Shown here: in pieces, positions 1-12,345 of the stretch
Layout of the letters: the number at the start of each line of letters is the position of its first letter
Position numbering within the stretch: position 1 is the stretch's first letter
DNA from: Eupeodes corollae
Lineage: Eukaryota; Arthropoda; Insecta; Diptera; Syrphidae
Length of the DNA stretch: 64,000 nt
Assembly: GCF_945859685.1 (NCBI RefSeq)
Contig: NC_079147.1
Coordinates: forward strand, 234,232,765 to 234,296,764
Direction of reading: 5' to 3'
Notes under the pieces: generated by a model
What the model was told of the DNA's origin: nothing
Database searches by the model: none
Seen by the model: only the letters and a program-made list of their open reading frames with translations
Position numbers and translations under genes: made by a program

Positions 1-539
1 GCTCTTAAAAAAAACTGCAGGGTAAGAAAAATATTGATAAATTCTCTAAAAACTAGGGTTCGGACGTTAGAATAAATCAAAGTTATTTTAATAAAATTGT
101 TCTAAGACCAAAATGTTTATTAACAATTTAGAAACGAGCGAAAAAATACTAAGTTAAATAAAATCACAGGTTTAGCGGTAAACTCTTAATTGGGAAAATA
201 TTAAAGGAATAAGCCGGGAAAAATATTTTAAATGACGAGTTAAGTTTAACAATATTGTTAGATCAGTTTAAGAGCTCTGATAATTGCTGATAATTAGTAA
301 TTCCATATAAGCGGATTCGATTTTGCGTCCGCTAATATTGATTATGTATTGATTGATTATACAGGGTCTTCCAATTAAATATTTAATTTTTATTTATTAA
401 AAAACGAGAATACTTAAAAGACGTCAATTGATGTTTAATTTTCTATAAAGAGGAAGGGTTGTTCCTAACCATGAAGTACGATACCAGTCAAATGGCTGAC
501 ATTTTTACATGACTTATTCGCACATTTGCGAGTTCTTAA
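1..539. other. AT-rich stretch, no gene seen
   Basis: I see no coding frame, RNA gene or clear repeat here. The last ~60 bases may be a decayed upstream part of the retroelement that becomes readable from 540, but the frame is too broken to follow. Confidence 0.5.
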
Positions 540-2113
540 ATGTTGAAGGATTTGAATCAATTGTGCATTGGGCTCCTCCTGACCTGTAAAGTTAGTTTAG
601 AACCCCTTAAGGGGCATGGGAATTCTAATGCGCCTAAAGACCTAAGACCTATTAGCCTATCATCATTCATTCTCAAAACTCTGGAACGATTGATTGGTAC
701 CCATATACGTAATAGAACTGATAAGTGACTATCAATATCTCAGCATTATTACTGCAAAGGGAAATCGGTAGAAGCAGAATTGTACACTCTGGTAAGAACT
801 ATCGAATACTCCCTAGAGGAAAAGGAATATACTATGGTGGCCTTCCTGGATATTGAGGGCGCTTTCAACAACTTTGGCTATTACTTCTGCTATGACGACT
901 CTAAACGGCGAATACTCAAACAGTGAGTTGATTAATCTAATTCTAAGAAACAGGATCATCAACTTTAAGTTGGGGGATTTTTGCACAAAAAGGTCTGTTA
1001 GTAGAGGCACTGTCCCCTCTCCTGGGGAACATAGTAGGTAACGAACTACTAATATCCCTTGAGAGGGAAGACTACAGAGTGGTTGCATATGCCGATGATG
1101 TTGCTATCGCCGTTACAGGGGAACATCCTAATATACTGAGAGACCTCTTCCAAAACGCACTCAATATGCTCACTGGATGGACTGATCACTGCGGACTTAG
1201 TATTAATCCTCAAAAAAACAGACCACGTCCTTTTCACACGGAAATACAAGATCCCAGTAATTGTACCTCCTTCAATAAAAAGTGTACCACTAATTTTAAC
1301 CAATAAAGCCAAATATCTTGGTCTGATATTGGACACAAAATTAAGTTGGAAATCTAATAAACAGGAAAGAGTTAAATAAGCTACAGTAGCTCTTTTCCTT
1401 TGCAAGAAAGCCATAGATAGCAAATGGGTTTGTCAACCTGGGATAACCTACTGGCTATGCACATCGGTCATCCGTCCAATACTTATGTAAGGGGTTGCAG
1501 TATGGTGAACTGCACTGGAGAAAGTCACATACTACGACAAACTCAGCAGATTCCAACGCACTGCATGCTTCTGTATAAGCTGGGCATTTTTTTTTTTTTT
1601 TGGTGTCACAACCAAATCTCAAACGGCCCTCGATTTTCGATCGTCTCTTATGGAGATGGTGGGCGCAGCAATTTAACATTCACCTATGTTGAGTGCCGGG
1701 CCACAGAGCCATCACGGGAAATTGTAGAGCCGATGAACTCGCTTAAAATGGCCTTCACTGGACCTAAAGCGCTCTAAAGACTTGTTATCTTGAAGCTGAC
1801 TTCATTTTAGCTCCCTAATAGGTGTCCTTACGGGACACTGTCTTATAAGCAGACACGCAATACGACTTGATGTAGCCTCAAATGACTTCTGCAGCAGCTG
1901 TAGCGACGAAGAAGAAGAGGAAAAAATCTCTCACATTCTCCGCACTTGTCCTGCTCTTTCGCTAAGATGCAAACTTCATCTTTGAGACTACTCTTTTAAT
2001 AATTCTAGTGAACTAGCTAAAAAGGATATCAAATATCTTCTTCGCTTTACAATGGGCCTTTTCTTTTAGCCTGAGTGTCTGGATTCTAAATCCGAAGCCA
2101 CGTTAACCTAACC
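540..2113 (+). mobile_element. R1/LOA-like non-LTR retrotransposon remnant
   Basis: A decayed reverse-transcriptase ORF reads across several frames. In order it shows the RT motif PKDLRPISLSSFILKTLERL (about 630-690), the block FLDIEGAFNN (about 845-875), the catalytic YADD with its context VVAYADDVAIAV (about 1080-1115), a YLGL block after 1310, and near 1890-1980 a C-terminal stretch reading EEEEKISHILRTCPAL, the hydrophobic/acidic end typical of R1, LOA and I-type ORF2 proteins. It ends in ...GTTAACCTAACCTAACC. Stops and frameshifts are frequent and the 5' half (endonuclease, ORF1) is absent, so it is a dead 5'-truncated copy. The clade assignment comes from motif wording and could be another member of the R1/LOA/I group. 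A T-run at about 1589-1602 is a separate small insertion or slippage tract. Confidence 0.75.
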
Positions 2114-3302
2114 TAACCCTCCGACTTTTGCCTAGTGACGCTTATTCCGCCTCAACTGTCCTGCACCATGTGCTTCTTGGTCGTCCAGCTCTTCTTCCTT
2201 CTTGTGTGATTATGTGACGCAACAGACCGTAGAGAACCAGGGTCTAGTGACTTATAACTGTCTACCATTCCTGTGTGCGAGTAATTGCAGGGATGGAGGG
2301 GATCTACAGTTTAAATGCCGAATTCGAATGGGCTAATTTGAGAAAACACTTTTTCATGACAAAAATTACTCTTGGAGAATTTGTCAATTCCTCGCAATAG
2401 GCAGTATCCGTGAATAAAACTTTTTTAGGTGGCACAAGCTGGGTTTGAACCCAAGACCTCTCGCATGAAAGTCCAACGCACTAACCATCATGCCACGGGT
2501 AGTCAACCTTCCAGGTGCTGCACCCATATAAAACACAGATTCGACATTTGTGCGCAACAGTGGTAGCTTGGTTCTTAAGCTGATAGAGTTATTCCTCCAA
2601 ATTTTTGACAGCATTCCGAACTCCGTTATTGCTTTGCAGATGGCGTCTTTTAAGGTATTGAAAGCTCTCCACTTTTTCCACCATTTGCGAGGAAATATTT
2701 ATTTGGGATGCGATGGTCGGATTCAGACTTCAGAAGCTGATCATTTTTGTTGTGCCGGAATTTATTTTTAGCCCCACGACCTTGCTTCTCTCTTCACACT
2801 TGTTGTCATTTGATGGAGATCCATGATATTATGAGAGAGTAAGCAAACATCGTCCATTGGATCCCTCCACTACTTGACAAATCTGCGCGCAGTACATCGC
2901 TTATCCCCAACAAAAAGAATATTGGCGACAGAATACAGCCCTGTCTAACCCCGCTCCGGATTTCAAAATCCTCTGACAACCTACCATCGTACAGAACGTG
3001 ACACTTAGATCCTACATATGTTACCTTTATAATAGCAATTAGTTTTTTCTGGAATGCCTCTACTCCACAAAGCTTAGACAGATGTACTCCCTGTTGACGC
3101 TATCAAAGGCCCTCCAGAAGTCAATGAACAGAAGGTGAAGTGGTGCTCGATATTCAATGTTCAATAATGATCCGCAGGGTGTTGATATGATCAATGCAGG
3201 AGGATTCAGCACAGAATCCTGCTGCTTCGGCATTGAGTGTAGCCTCAAGGTATTCCCTCCAGTATGATTTTTGCTACTATTTCGCAACGGCAGGTAGCCC
3301 AA
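2105..3302 (-). mobile_element. Non-LTR retrotransposon RT fragment, interrupted by a SINE
   Basis: Read on the minus strand from 3302, a decayed RT shows AGFCAESSCIDHINTL, then LHLLFIDFWRAFDSVNREY (RT palm, first catalytic Asp in FID), then KLIAIIKVTYVGSKCHVLYD and EIRSGVRQGCILSP. The FADD block is missing: the frame jumps from the IQWTM block to CLLSH, a small deletion that removes the catalytic pair. The C-terminal part LRTNVESVFYMG follows, and after the SINE at 2214-2503 the element resumes with RPRSTWCRTVEAE, the usual end of this ORF2 type. Domain order and frame continuity on both sides of the SINE show it is one element. I cannot assign the clade. The 3' end meets the 3' end of the plus-strand R1/LOA-like element at about 2110. 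Confidence 0.75.
2214..2503 (-). mobile_element. tRNA-derived SINE, copy A
   Basis: On the minus strand this begins ACCCGTGGCATGATGG, continues with a box-A-like GGTTAGTGCGTTGG and has a box B GGTTTGAACCC at 2451-2461, the split internal promoter of a tRNA-type pol III gene. A ~170-bp tRNA-unrelated body follows (AGAAATTGACAAATTC-like, then TCATGAAAAAGTG, then a segment ending GTCACTAGACCCTGG). The copy closes with CTGTTGCGTCAC. The same 240-290-bp unit recurs at 22276-22542, 29799-30036, 34509-34748, 58318-58513 and partly at 61205-61350. It sits inside the RT ORF of the 2105-3302 element, between the blocks VFYMG and RPRSTW, so it is the younger insertion. Confidence 0.85.
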
Positions 3303-6300
3303 AGAAAAAATTCAAAAGATGTTTAACCAAGAGAACTTGGTGAATACTAGTTATCAACTTTTCAAGAAATAAAACGGTCGGGAAACTTTTCTTGCTAAGT
3401 TCCGACTGTTTAGTTGCTTGTGTGACACGTAGCACCACGCCATATCAATTTTGTGCACTTAGAATCATAATCGGAGCTCAGGACCAAAACCAAAACACAG
3501 TTACACTGCCCGGCACCCAAAAACCGCAAAATACAAGTAAAATGTTGGGGACGGCACTTAGTGAAATATTGGAGATGTAGAGGCTTTTAACACAATAATT
3601 CTTGTATTTTTCAAGCCCAAAATGAGAGATTCTGCATATTGACGTAGGGTCGGAAGGGAGTCTACGAAGTCTCACCACTTAAGATGAATTTAAAAAGAAA
3701 ATCAGCATCAAGAAATTTATCAGCGAAGATACGATATTTCTGGTGATCAACCGAAATGATCTTGTGTTAGCTGAACCGGTGTAATGTCGTCTATGGAGCT
3801 TAAAAAAGCGACGAATTAAAAAAACAGATTTTTTTAAACACACAGTGAAAAAAATCCAAAGAAAAACATTTCTCAACCAAGATTGAGAAACTGGGTCCAA
3901 TAGTTCACGCAAAGTTTAAAGACTCTGAACCCTTAGACTTCCGTTGCACTCTATTCGTTGAACATGGGTTAACTCTTCTTTAGTGCTGCTGTCACTCAAC
4001 TCCGCATTCAAAGCGTTTTTGAAGCCTTTGCCAAATGTTAAAATAACAGCTGTACTAAAAGCGGGCTATTTCAAATGAATTGAAAAACCTTTTATATGAA
4101 AATCAAGAATTGTTTAGGCAAATGCTAACTAACTTCTTATATTTCAGTCTTTACTTAAGACGGTTAGGGTATCTAATTCAGGTTAAAACAATAAATTTTG
4201 AGTTATTGAATGTTAATCCCAATTGTGATGAAAAACCATTATTTAAATATTTTCCAGAAGTATCGTTAAGCACAACCATCTTCCTATGTTTTGCTTTGAG
4301 CTATGTGCCTATGTGATCTCCAAAAAATTCTTCTTCTTCGACTTACTTAACCACTTTTATTTTTTGTATCGTTAATACCAATATTCAGCCAATAACTTCC
4401 ATAAAGATCCAAGCTTAGATAATCTTTTAAGTTGTCTATTCTCTGCTCTAGCACTGGCCGCCTGACAAAGACTAAAAACCGATTGTGCAACAATAACCAT
4501 CGTAAGAAAAAAATAAAAAAAAAAACATAACGAACCAATAGAACAAATGTCTATCCTCTTGTCACGAATCACAAAGGATGAATACCAAAACGAGCACTGA
4601 AACCCTCATTATACCAGAAACGTCTTTGGTTTCCAGAAAATCCCACATCCAAATGAAAAATAATAACAATGCCTCTCGTCCATTTGCCGATAGACGTCAA
4701 AAAACAAAACTGAATAAGAAAAACAACAAAACCACTCAAATGATCAAAAAGAAAAACACCTTCCTCTGCATCCCTCCCTCCCTTCGGCGTCTCCACACTA
4801 AGATGCTAATAAAGCTGCGACCTAGTTTCCCAAGCCACGAACTGGCTTGAGGTTTATTTTTGTACCGGCTGCTGCTGCTGTTGCTGTTGCTGCTGTCTTC
4901 TGCGATGGTGGCTGTAATCTAAGCTTGTTCAAACGGCAAAGACACGATCGTCAGAGACACAAAATCTGAAGTTAGATCCACTTTAAGACATTTTGATCTG
5001 ACTTGAGCTCTGAAGAAGAAGAGTCTGTGTGGCTCCTCCGGAGTAGAGTATTGAGACGAACGACGAAGACGACGACGACCGACGCGACGATAGACATTAC
5101 TAGGTAAGGTAGGCTAGGTACAATACAACTTCTGTCTAAGCGATGACTCCTTGTCTCCGGTTTAATGTTGTTTCTTTTGGTTAGGTTACGAGCTGTACAA
5201 TGAAATTGAAAGTGATTTCAGTCGACTATTATCGTTATTTCTTCGATTCTTTCCTTCTTGTTTCTTCTTTTTTGTTTGCTCGTTCCGGCTTGAGATTTAG
5301 ACCAACCGATGCGATGATGATTCTTGAGTTTCCCACAACAAAGCCCCCCGGTTTCGTTTGGATGAAGTTAGTAAGGTATAAGGTAAGGTTGATTCATAGA
5401 TTCCTGAAGCTTGCTTCGAGATAATGGATATTGAATTCCCTTCTTCGTAATTCGTGATCCAATTGTGTTTCTGTCTTGCTTCGATTCGTTTTGAGGTTCA
5501 CACGTCACATCATTAAAATGCCATTCATTCCCCAGGTGTTATATAACATGCTTAGCTCTCAAATGCCTTCCTTCAGCAATGACAACGAACGACGACAAGC
5601 GACTACGATTTGGCGATGTGGTAGGACTGATTTTCGGAAGTTCAACAATCTTGCACATTTAGAAGCAGGATAATGGAACGAGGTTAAATGAGTTAAAGTT
5701 GTCAACTTCTATTGATTGTTGATGGAGACAAAAGTTTTTATTTTCTTATTCGCGTCTCACCTGGTTTTATTGGGAAGTGCAATTAGGATAAGTTACACGA
5801 TCTGGTGATGAAGTTTGGAAAAAAAATCAGAGGGTTAAATGGCAAAGGTCTTGAAAGTGGACTGGAAGACTGGAAATTCTATTTAAGTGAATTGATACAA
5901 ACATTGTTTTTCGCTTAAATGTTGGTGATTTTTAATCCACATGGTAAGTTTTGATTTGTTTTGAGTTTTAAGTTCTGATGTAAGTAAGTAATTGTGTCCT
6001 ACTCCGATCTGCTGCAACAAAGCTAGTAAATGCGAAATTAATTTTGTTTAGTAGATCGTAGACGCACTTTTTCTTATCTGCTTGCACCACTGAAGTAAGG
6101 TTAAAATGAGTTTAAAATTTGTTTCTTGTTTTGAAAATTTCAATTTTAAAAGAATTAATTAAGAATTCCAATTCTCGTTTCTTCCTGGAATTTTGTTTGC
6201 CCAATAATATCTCTACAATAATGGTTGCCTGAAACTGGGTTATTGCTGGCGTTGATGGAAGCTCATTTCTTTCATTTGAAAGTGATTCAACTCAGCAAAT

Positions 6301-6410
6301 AATTAAGCGTTATTTTGCTTGTTGTGAATATATATTTTTTGTATGGCCAAGAACATAATCTGTCTGTTCGTCCTCAGACATAAAAAGTCTTGAATTTCGT
6401 AAGGAGTAAA
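3303..6410. other. Gene-free stretch with trinucleotide-rich segments
   Basis: No protein frame here has a recognisable motif. 3303-4830 is plain AT-rich DNA. 4830-5100 is richer in GC, with a CTG run and GAC/ACG-rich runs, and 5100-5700 has scattered T-rich and GAC-rich words. Composition resembles the 36.8-38.8 kb and 59.3-60.8 kb segments and could be promoter or UTR-type DNA, but I find no convincing signal. 5700-6410 is AT-rich with nothing recognised. Confidence 0.5.
4868..4896 (+). repeat. (CTG)n microsatellite, imperfect
   Basis: A run of CTG units with two TTG interruptions, reading as CAG on the other strand. No long frame through it shows any domain. Confidence 0.85.
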
Positions 6411-8404
6411 GTACGGCTACGGATATCCCGGTCCAAGCCAAAACAAGGAAGTACTGTGAGAAGTTTCGACGTTAGATGGCTACAATCGCAAGAGACCTTT
6501 TCCGATAGTCTCTAGTAACCTCTTAAGGAGTCCTATGCTGCCTGCATTAAGCATTGAAAGGCAGTGGCAACATTGCCTTTCAGCCATCAGAGATGCCGCC
6601 TCTGAAGTGCTAGGTTTCACACGGCACCACAGCGAAACCTGTGGTTTGACGACGAATGCCAGCAAGCGCATGCAGCGAAACAACAGGCATACAAAACGGC
6701 ACTGCACAGCATGACCAGAGCTGCTCGCGAGCTCTACAAGCAGAAGAAGAGAGAGGAGAGTTAAAAAAAGAGAGCGCGATCGAGGAGATAGAGGGATGTC
6801 ACAACAGGAATGAGGATGGTAAATTTTACCAGAAGGTAAAAAAACCTCCCAGAGGTACCAGTCATGAACCGAAGCCTGTAAAGACGATCAAGGGAACATC
6901 GTAGTAGAACCGCAGTCTATGTTAAGAATATGGAAAGACCATTTCTCCAAATTATATAACGGCGATGGCGTACCAAATTCAGCTGTAAGGAAGATAGAAC
7001 CACTTAACCAAGGCAACGCAGATCAACTATTCCGCCTACCCGCCTCGACGAAGTGAAGATAGCTATATCTAAACTGAAGTCAAACAAAGCTGCTGGGGCT
7101 GACTATTCAAAGTTTACCCGATACATAAAAGAGAAGACCCTCTAAATTACGCCAACTACAGAGGCATCAGCCTACTTAGCATTGGATATAAGATCCTCTC
7201 TGCCGTATTATGTGAACGTCTGAAGCCGTTCGTCAACAACCTGTTAGTTCCTTATCAGTATGGGTTCAGACCAGGAAAGTTCACCATTGGCCAAATATTC
7301 ATATTACGGAAGATCTTGGCAAAAAACCCAAGAATTTAAAATCGATAGCCACCATATTTTTATCGATTTTAAAGCCGCGTATAAGAACATTCATAGGGAA
7401 GAGCTCTACAGAGCAATGTCTAATTTTGGCATCCCTGTCAAAATTATCCGTTTGTGCAGAACGACGATGGAAATGCACAGTGCTCTATTAAGGTCGGAAA
7501 AGATCTCACCGATGCATTTGATGTCAAAAAAGGTTTTAGACAAGGCGATGCCCTGTCATGCGACTTTTTCAACATCGTTCTGGAAAGAATTGTGCAAAAC
7601 TCAACCGTCAAAACTAGAGGAACAATCTTCCAAAGGTCCATTCAACTATTTGGATACGCAGATGATATTGACATAATTGGAAGATCAAAGCGTGATGTCA
7701 GTGGAGCGTTTTTGAGCATTGCAACGGAAGCAAAGAAGATGGGTTTAGTGGTTAATGAGAACAAGACCAAGTATATGCTGTCATCAAAAAAGGACATTGA
7801 ACAACTTCGTCTTGGACAAAACGTGACCATGGACAGCTATAACTTTGAGGTAGTTAAGGACTTTGTCTACCTAGGCACCGCTATTAACACAGACCACTAC
7901 ACCAGCCCTGAAATCAAACGAAGAATAACTCTTGCAAATCGCTGGCTGCTTCTTTGGACTCAGAAGGCAATTGAAAAGTTAAGTCCTCTCTCGAGCATAT
8001 TAAATCACCATCTATAATACACTCATCATCCCGGTTCTCATTTATGGCGCTGAGGCTTGGACCCTGTTAAAGAAAGATGAGAGCGTCTTATTATGCTTCG
8101 AGAGAAAAATTCTTCGGGTGATTTTTGGTCCCGTACGCATAGATGGAGAATGGAGGAGAAGATATAACGATGAACTGTACGGTCTGTACAGCAACACTGA
8201 CATAGTTAGCAGAAGTAAAGTTCAACGACTCAGTCCACGCTACAGCCCGGAAGGTCTTCAAATATGATCCCGGCAGGAGAGGACCTCAATCAACTTGGCG
8301 TGCGAAACTGGAGACAGATAGCTAGGGACCGAGCTGGCTGGAGACGCATGTTGGTTGAGGCCCAGGTCCACCCTGGACTGTAGCGCCACCTTAAGTAAGT
8401 AAGT
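6411..8404 (+). mobile_element. RTE-like retrotransposon, copy 1 (5' truncated)
   Basis: The copy starts inside the linker after the endonuclease (RISRSKPKQGS at about 6420) and runs to a TAAG-repeat 3' tail at 8392-8404. It contains the CENP-like basic linker (6600-6900), the fingers motif KLKSNKAAGAD (about 7071-7105) with an internal deletion immediately after it, the palm block HHIFIDFKAAY (about 7350), KKGFRQGDALSCDFFN, and intact YADD at 7655-7666 followed by IDIIGRSK. A thumb block reads FVYLGTAIN (about 7860) and the C-terminus reads LIYGAEAWTL (about 8040). Two overlapping frames (7260-7676 and 7454-8017) show a frameshift in the palm. With copy 2 it forms one subfamily (SKRDVSGAF, TAINTD wording). 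RTE assignment is from protein motifs and the microsatellite-like 3' tail. Confidence 0.85.
7454..8017 (+). pseudogene. RT palm/thumb frame of RTE copy 1
   Basis: This is the longest open piece of copy 1, 187 codons. Residues 26-44 give the RT motif KKGFRQGDALSCDFFN, residues 68-71 the catalytic YADD, and residues ~139-145 the thumb-proximal FVYLGTA. The N-terminal palm block with the first catalytic Asp is in the other frame (7260-7676), so the enzyme is frameshifted. The start Met is only the first in-frame ATG, not a real start. Confidence 0.7.
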
Positions 8405-8430
8405 AATGTTATCGTTGTTGCTTTCCATTG

Positions 8431-8840
8431 TTAAAGGATTTGTTTTGTTTGTACTATTTCGTTAAATATATTTGTTACAAAGTTGGAAAGGGAGTTTTTC
8501 CCATAAATTAATATTTCTGATGATATTCCGCCATTTCCGGTGCATTTGTCTTTCTTCAGATCGTCTATGGTCTTTTCGATAGTTTGTTTGCTGAACAAAG
8601 GTGTGCGAGTAGTTATTGAATCTATGCTGTCTATTGTATCTTCTTCTGTGATATTTTTAGTCGAGTTGAACAGTTTTTCAAAAAGTTTAGTAGCGTTTTC
8701 ATTGATGTCTTTTCGGTTAGTTATACCAGCTGTATTTTGGTCCTTCATTCTTGTAATCCATTCATGTTTATTACTCAAACATGTTTTTGATTTTTTAATT
8801 GATTTTCCTGCATAATATTTTCTTCTTTATATATCTTAAA
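8431..8840 (-). mobile_element. RT N-terminal fragment of another non-LTR element
   Basis: A minus-strand frame of 115 codons contains LFEKLFNSTKNITEEDTIDS and then TIDDLKKDKCTGNGGISSEI, the equivalent of the fingers motif K-x-PGPDGI-x-SE of non-LTR RTs, with PGPDG changed to TGNGG. It stops just before the next RT block. Its edge lies about 25 bases from the TAAG tail of RTE copy 1, so one of the two landed in or beside the other. Clade unassigned; the wording differs from the RTE copies in this window. Confidence 0.65.
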
Positions 8841-11370
8841 GTTTTTCCAAATTCACTTAGCTCTACTTTTTCTTGGTTTAGTAGAACAAAGGGCATGAAA
8901 AACAAAAAGTTTAATGGTTTTAAATGCATTATTTAACCTTCACTTTATGAAACTGTCAGCGTCCAGAACATTTAACTGTACACAGCTAATATTGCTCAAC
9001 CGTGTTCTAATATTCTAGACTTCCAAATGTGAAGGTCTGTTGAATCGAAATTCTACCTAGAATGTGATTTAAATCAGAGTTCTAACGCTTCAAATGTTGA
9101 TGAAGAAATGATTTAGAAGCTCAATCGAGTTCTAATTTATCAATAAATCGAGTTTAAGATAATAAAACTCTGTCGAGAAATTGGCCGTAAGTTTTGCGAA
9201 AGCCATTGTTAGATTGTTTAATGTTTTCTCATTTTAAATTTACTTAAACATCTTATGTATAAGAGCTTGCGTTATTCACAATTTTGAAAAAGATTGGTCT
9301 AACTTTTATTTTTTTTTTTCAAAATCAATGTTTTGAGTTTGCACTCGAATTGTGCCGGATTGAAATTTTTCGTCGTTTCGAGGTCCCTAGAACCTAAATC
9401 TATATGGTTTTTAGAGAGGTGTCAAATAATTCAGAAACTTAGAATGCTATCGACTTCAATTAAATTTTATATTTAAAGAAAATCAGCTCGTAGTTTTTTG
9501 TATAAATCAAAAAGCTGAAAATTACTTCCAATATTTTACGAACAAAAAATTGTACTAATACAGAATAAATATTTGCAAAGAAGAATAAAGTTTTTGACAG
9601 GTGATTCCATTTAAACAATTTGAATTTAATTTGTGACGGCACCCTTCAAGTACCTAATCTTTGACCTGTATGTCGTTGGCAATTTATTCAGCAAACTGAA
9701 CATTTTTATCATGGACTTAAACAAGAAATAAGCTTAAATAAAAACATTTTTAAACTTTTGTGTGTTTTGGTAAACAAGATCATTATATTTGAAGTTAAAA
9801 TTGTTCTGATTCTGCCAGTTAGGGATAAAAACGTTTTCTGATTCTTAATTTTATCAAACAATATACGGAAGCCTAATTCTTTACTTTTGTTATTCAAAAT
9901 TGATCTATATTTTCACTAACTAATTACAAAAAAGCTAATGTATATTATTTCCAAAACCTCTTTCTACATTGCTGATAAGTCGGTTATAAAAACTTGACCA
10001 TAAGCTGGCCATTGAGTGACATAAGGAACTCGTCAATAGTCTTAACTTTTGTTTGCAGGATGCGTGACCAAAATAAGAAAACTTTCAATTGTTATGAATA
10101 CAAATTACCACTGCTACTGTTCACGAAAATCTGTTCATCAAAACTTAAGTAAAAATTTTAGAAGCAAAGAACTAAACGCAAGAAGCCAGTAATACCAATA
10201 ATTTATAGCAGCTGAAACAAAAATACAATAACAACACGAACGAGCGTATGGCGTATCACACTAAACCAGAAAACCAACAACAAAACTCAAGCCTCCGTAC
10301 GTTAACTAGGTCAGCGTGTCGATTTGGTTAGTTTTTTATAGAAAGTGAAAACAGAAACATAACAAACAACACGGAACATAACGGCAAAGAGCAGAGCGGT
10401 GCAACGAAAGAAGATCAACCAAAGACCAAACAGAGACCGAAGATAAAGAAGACGAAGAAGAAGAAGTGAAAAAAGCATAATTTAAATGCAAACCATACAA
10501 CTTCAAGTCGCTGTTGTTGAAATGGAAGAAAAAAGAAGACAAACACAAAATCACACAGAAAAATACGCCGCGTCAAGTCAGGTGAGGGGCGCCTTTTCGT
10601 AAAGCTGAAAGTCGGGTTTGAAGTTTTAAGTTTGCTTTTTGTTGTTGTACCAAGCGTTATAGTCTTTTTGTTGTACTCTGTCAATATTAGTCAAACATGT
10701 GGGCTTGAAACAACAAAATCCCGCGCTTTTTTCTGATCTCCAATCTGTAAGATGATGTTTACACAGTCAGCTGATCGCAGAAACAGAGTTTGTGTTGTTA
10801 TGTTGTTGGAGCCGCATTTTAGTGACGTATGAGCGAAGAATGTTGCGTGATCAAAGTGCGCAGATAATCACCGGATCTTGAAGTTTATCTCCGGTTTCGT
10901 TTGATAAAAGAAGTCGAAGTATTCAAAGTAAAAATTATTTTTTTTTCTTGTCTTGTTTATAGATGCATAATACTGATATCTTTTATAAAAGATGTAGAAG
11001 CACCATTTATTTATTTTTAGTTATTTGAGTTAGAAGCTCATTTTTCGACTGGAAAGTATTTTGGACACTGTGGTGATAAAAATAGGTTCGTTAAGCTATT
11101 TCAACCGCAAAAGATGTCCAAACGGCAGTGAGGATGATCTTCGAAGGAAGTAAGGGTATTACCGATCCGATGTAACTGACCTCATAATCGTTGTAAAAAA
11201 GCAAAAGAGTGCAATTTTACAACATGATATGGAGTGCAGTTATGCACCTTAGCTATACTTTAAAACTATTGCAACAGAAAAATACAATAGGGTAAAATTT
11301 TTAATTGCATTTTTGGCAGCTTACTAAAATATTACTCATTCTTAAAGTCTTTGGAAAACGAAAGAAACAA
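8841..11370. other. AT-rich stretch, no gene seen
   Basis: Apart from the dispersed repeat at 9295-9650 I recognise nothing. 10200-10900 has AAC- and GAA-rich words and somewhat higher GC; frames there are low complexity and give no domain. Confidence 0.5.
9295..9650 (+). repeat. Dispersed repeat, copy 1 (second copy at 49430-49930)
   Basis: The two segments share an ordered set of diverged blocks: ATTTTTCGTCGTTTCGAGG with CCCTAGA, then GACTTCAATTAAATTT, then TATAAATCAAAAAGC, then AAGAAGAATAAAGTTTTTG. Orientation and spacing agree between copies. It has no coding potential that I can see. It may be an old non-autonomous DNA element or an intergenic repeat family. Confidence 0.6.
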
Positions 11371-11379
11371 AAATTATTG

Positions 11380-12276
11380 TACACTGCTAGCCTCTAGGAT
11401 GAGACCACACATTTTGGACTTTTGGAGTAGAAGAAGCTGTTGGAAGTGTTGTACTAGAAAACTTTTACATCTCCCCTACCACTAAAAATATCGCTGCCTT
11501 AAGTGAAAGTATTGGCGAAGACCTGAATGCGTCGATTCCTTGTCGTTCTCAGGAATTAAGACTGTCTTACGGCACATTATGGCATATTTTGCATTAAGAT
11601 TTACACCTACATCCATATAAAGTCCAGCTTACACAACTGAAGCAAGCTGACCATTCATAACGTCGTAGATAAGTCAAATGGGTGCTTGAATAACAGGCGG
11701 TGGAAGGCGATTTTTCGAACATAATTTTCTACAGCGAAGAAGCACATTTCTCACTCGGTGGGTGTGTTAATAAGCCAATTGTCGTATTTGGGGCTGTGAT
11801 AGTCCTCAAGTAATTAAAGAAAGGCCACTATATCCACAAAAAGTCACTGTTTAGTGCGCTCTTTGGTCCGCAGGAGTGCTTTCTTAATTTTTCGAAAAAG
11901 ACTATGGAACGACTATCACCTTCAATTCGGAGTGTTATGGTCATATGATAACAAGCTTTTGTTTGCCTGCTATTGAATACGACTTAAAGAAAATGTGGTT
12001 TCAACAAGACGGTCCCACATGTCACACAGCGAGTATGGCTTTATTGTAAGAGACATTTCCTGGCCCCGTAATTTCTCGTAGCGACGTAGTGATATCAACT
12101 GGCCACCACGATCATGCGATTTGACACCGCTGGCCTTTTTTTGTTGGAGTTACGCAAAAAACCGTGTCTAATATATGTCAAAAAGTGTTCGAAAATTAAC
12201 TCAAAAGAATCGATTAGCGTGGTTATGTTTTATTTACGTTTACTTTTGTAACCGCAAAATGGATAACCCTGTATTA
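11380..12276 (+). mobile_element. Tc1/mariner-superfamily transposase relic
   Basis: Broken frames on the plus strand give, in order, SIGEDLNASIPCRSQELRLS and YGTLWHIL (paired-type DNA-binding end), LHLHPYKVQLTQ, FSEEAHF-like sequence near 11735, CRIWGCDSPQVIKERPL, a block ending ECYGHMITSF, then MWFQQDGPTCHTA (second catalytic Asp block, about 11992-12030) and STGHHDHAI in place of the expected NWPPRSCDLTPLDFFLWG at about 12100. The right edge may be ATAACCCTGTATT at 12264-12276, with a weak counterpart near 11280. Many stops and frameshifts: dead. The protein type is common in insect genomes; I place it in the superfamily only. Confidence 0.75.
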
Positions 12277-12345
12277 CAAATGCCTGCAGCACAGACAGAC
12301 CTATTATAAGAAATGATTTGAACAGAAACCCCTAGATGCAGTTGA

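Noticed and set aside
2103..2120. Telomeric-type repeat TTAGG
   Set aside because: Only two units occur and they coincide with a retroelement end.
4578..4850. 90-codon frame rich in Lys and Asn
   Set aside because: It is composition-driven and carries no motif, and the opposite strand has an equally long frame at 4569-4796.
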